From Candidatus Pelagibacter sp. (GTDB taxonomy: Bacteria > Pseudomonadota > Alphaproteobacteria > Pelagibacterales > Pelagibacteraceae): a DNA stretch of 6,983 bases. The notes below the pieces were generated by a model. That model was not told the DNA's origin. It ran no database searches and saw only the letters and a list, made by a program, of their open reading frames with translations. Positions 5,590 through 6,983 of this stretch are shown piece by piece; positions within the stretch are counted from its first letter, which is position 1, and every line of letters begins with the position of its first letter. The DNA lies in contig JAPYTV010000045.1 of the NCBI GenBank assembly GCA_029941985.1, forward strand, positions 1-6,983, read 5' to 3'. Made by a program: the position numbers and the translations under genes.

Positions 5590-6983
5590 TCAGAAAAATT
5601 TCAAATAGTTGTTATAGGTGGAGGACCTGGTGGGTATGTATGTGCTATAAGGTTAGCTCAATTAGGAATTAAAACTGCGTGTGTAGAATCTAGAGGATTA
5701 CTGGGCGGAACATGTTTAAATGTAGGGTGTATACCTTCTAAAAATTTATTAAATCTTTCAGAAAATTATCATAAGGCAAAAAATTTTTCTAACATAGGAA
5801 TAGAAGTTGGTAAAGTTAAACTTAACCTTAAAAAAATGATGAAAAATAAAGATAAAGCAGTTACTATTTTAACCAAAGGGGTAGAGTTTTTATTTAAAAA
5901 AAATAAAGTTACTTATTTCAAAGGAACTGGAAGCTTTAAATCAGTAAACAAAATTTCTATTTTAGACAGTCAAAAAAAAGAAACAGTCATAGAAACAGAA
6001 AAAACAGTAATTAGCACAGGGTCTGTTCCAGTTTCATTACCAGGAATTGAATTTGATGAAAAAATAATTGTTTCTTCAACGGGAGCCTTAACCTTGCAGA
6101 AAGTTCCTAAAAAAATGGTTGTAGTTGGTGGTGGTTATATTGGCTTAGAGATGGGATCTGTTTGGTCTAGACTGGGAGCAGAGGTCCATGTAGTTGAATT
6201 TCTTGAGCATATTACACCAGGAATGGACAGAGAAGTATCAACAGAGTTTATGAAAATCTTAAAAAAACAAGGAATTAATTTTCATATGCAAACGAAAGTA
6301 GAAGAAATAAAAAAAAAAAGCAAAGGTGCAATAGTCTTAACATCTGATAAAGATGGAAAAAAAGTTAATTTTGATTGTGATGTTGTCCTTATATCAGTTG
6401 GCAGAAAACCAAATACAAATAATTTAAATTTAGAGTCAATTGGTGTTCAATTAGATGAGAAGAAAAGAATTAAAACAGATAAAAGTTTTAAAACAAATGT
6501 AAATAATGTTTATGCAATTGGCGATGTAATAGAAGGACCAATGTTAGCTCATAAAGCTGAAGAGGAAGGGATTGCAGTGGCTGAAAATATTGCAGGACAA
6601 TCAGGACATGTTAATTATGATATTATTCCAGGAGTTGTATATACAGCTCCAGAGGTAGCTTCTATTGGAAAAACAGAAGAACAATTAAAAGAAACAAATA
6701 TAAAATATAAAATTGGTAAATTTTCATTTATGGCTAACTCGAGAGCTAAAGCTATTGATGAAGCGGAAGGATTTGTAAAAATTCTAGCAGATGAAAAAAC
6801 AGATAGAGTTTTAGGAGCACACATTATTGGCCCACATGCAGGAGAATTAATTGCAGAGATAGGAGTTGCTATGGAGTTTGGAGCAAGTGCTGAAGATATT
6901 GCAAGAACATGTCATGCACACCCAACATTCTCAGAAGCAGTAAAAGAAGCAGCTTTATCAGTAGATAAAAGAGCAATACACTC
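5587..6983 (+). CDS. lpd: Dihydrolipoyl dehydrogenase (E3), cut at the right edge
   Basis: The frame is open from the ATG at 5587 to the window end, giving 465 full codons plus two bases and no stop. Since the family is about 465-475 residues and the visible end (SVDKRAIH) is the usual C-terminus, only the last residue or few are missing. The enzyme reoxidises the dihydrolipoyl group of SucB with FAD and NAD+. An FAD-binding segment VVIGGGPGGY lies at residues 8-17. The redox disulfide is in GGTCLNVGCIPSK (40-52), with C43 and C48. The NAD-binding fold has VVGGGYIGLE (179-188). A second FAD contact is YAIGDV (309-314). The dimerisation domain ends with HAHPTFSE (443-450), where H445 and E450 form the catalytic pair. 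Its place right after sucB implies an E3 made with this complex, though E3 subunits are often shared with pyruvate dehydrogenase or glycine cleavage. An 11-base A run lies in the gene at 6309-6319. Confidence 0.97.
   Translation, partial: MSEKFQIVVIGGGPGGYVCAIRLAQLGIKTACVESRGLLGGTCLNVGCIPSKNLLNLSENYHKAKNFSNIGIEVGKVKLNLKKMMKNKDKAVTILTKGVEFLFKKNKVTYFKGTGSFKSVNKISILDSQKKETVIETEKTVISTGSVPVSLPGIEFDEKIIVSSTGALTLQKVPKKMVVVGGGYIGLEMGSVWSRLGAEVHVVEFLEHITPGMDREVSTEFMKILKKQGINFHMQTKVEEIKKKSKGAIVLTSDKDGKKVNFDCDVVLISVGRKPNTNNLNLESIGVQLDEKKRIKTDKSFKTNVNNVYAIGDVIEGPMLAHKAEEEGIAVAENIAGQSGHVNYDIIPGVVYTAPEVASIGKTEEQLKETNIKYKIGKFSFMANSRAKAIDEAEGFVKILADEKTDRVLGAHIIGPHAGELIAEIGVAMEFGASAEDIARTCHAHPTFSEAVKEAALSVDKRAIH
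6309..6319 (+). repeat. 11-base poly-A run inside lpd
   Basis: Eleven consecutive A bases encode part of an Ile-Lys-Lys-Lys segment of Lpd (codons ATA AAA AAA AAA AGC). The reading frame is correct across it as given, since the downstream NAD- and FAD-contact motifs follow in frame. Runs of this length can cause polymerase slippage and are a common place for sequencing indels. It is probably a by-product of strong AT bias. Confidence 0.6.

Noticed and set aside
6615..6824. Minus-strand open frame of 69 codons opposite lpd
   Set aside because: It is opposite the conserved Lpd dimerisation domain and has no support of its own.
2..6983. A defence system, mobile element, CRISPR array or other novel system
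   Set aside because: Every stretch longer than 32 bases is accounted for by five conserved TCA-cycle genes with intact motifs; no direct repeats, integrase or unusual ORFs were seen.

Overview
This window is one stretch of a central-carbon operon from an AT-rich alphaproteobacterium. All genes lie on the + strand in the order sucC (3' part), sucD, sucA, sucB, lpd (all but the last residue or few). The gene order sucCD-sucA-sucB-lpd (usually behind mdh) is typical of Alphaproteobacteria. Several traits point to the marine SAR11/Pelagibacterales group: roughly one-third G+C by eye, arginine written mostly as AGA, runs of lysine and asparagine, and gaps of 0, 1, 2 and 32 bases between genes. A Rickettsiales-like or other streamlined AT-rich alphaproteobacterium is the main alternative. 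The assignment is inferred from style and gene order, not from a database search.

Layout: 2-472 is the C-terminal 156 residues of the succinyl-CoA synthetase beta chain. 474-1349 is the complete alpha chain. 1350-1381 is the only real intergenic gap; it holds a perfect 8-bp inverted repeat ending at the base before the sucA start, with an extended -10-like element in its loop. 1382-4291 is the 2-oxoglutarate dehydrogenase E1 component, 4294-5586 is the dihydrolipoyl succinyltransferase E2 component, and 5587-6983 is dihydrolipoyl dehydrogenase (E3), which runs off the right edge. No stretch over 300 bases lacks a gene. There are no RNA genes, mobile elements, CRISPR arrays or convincing terminators.

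How the genes work together: SucA decarboxylates 2-oxoglutarate on thiamine diphosphate and passes the succinyl group to the lipoyl arm of SucB. SucB transfers it to CoA, and Lpd reoxidises the lipoyl group with FAD and NAD+. SucCD then converts succinyl-CoA to succinate with nucleotide triphosphate formation. The window therefore encodes two consecutive TCA-cycle steps with a co-transcribed E3. All recognised catalytic motifs are intact.

I found no previously undescribed system here. This is a conserved housekeeping operon. The points worth a second look are modest: the inverted repeat and promoter-like element before sucA, the lack of well-spaced Shine-Dalgarno sites, the charged SucB linker, and long poly-A runs inside the coding sequences.
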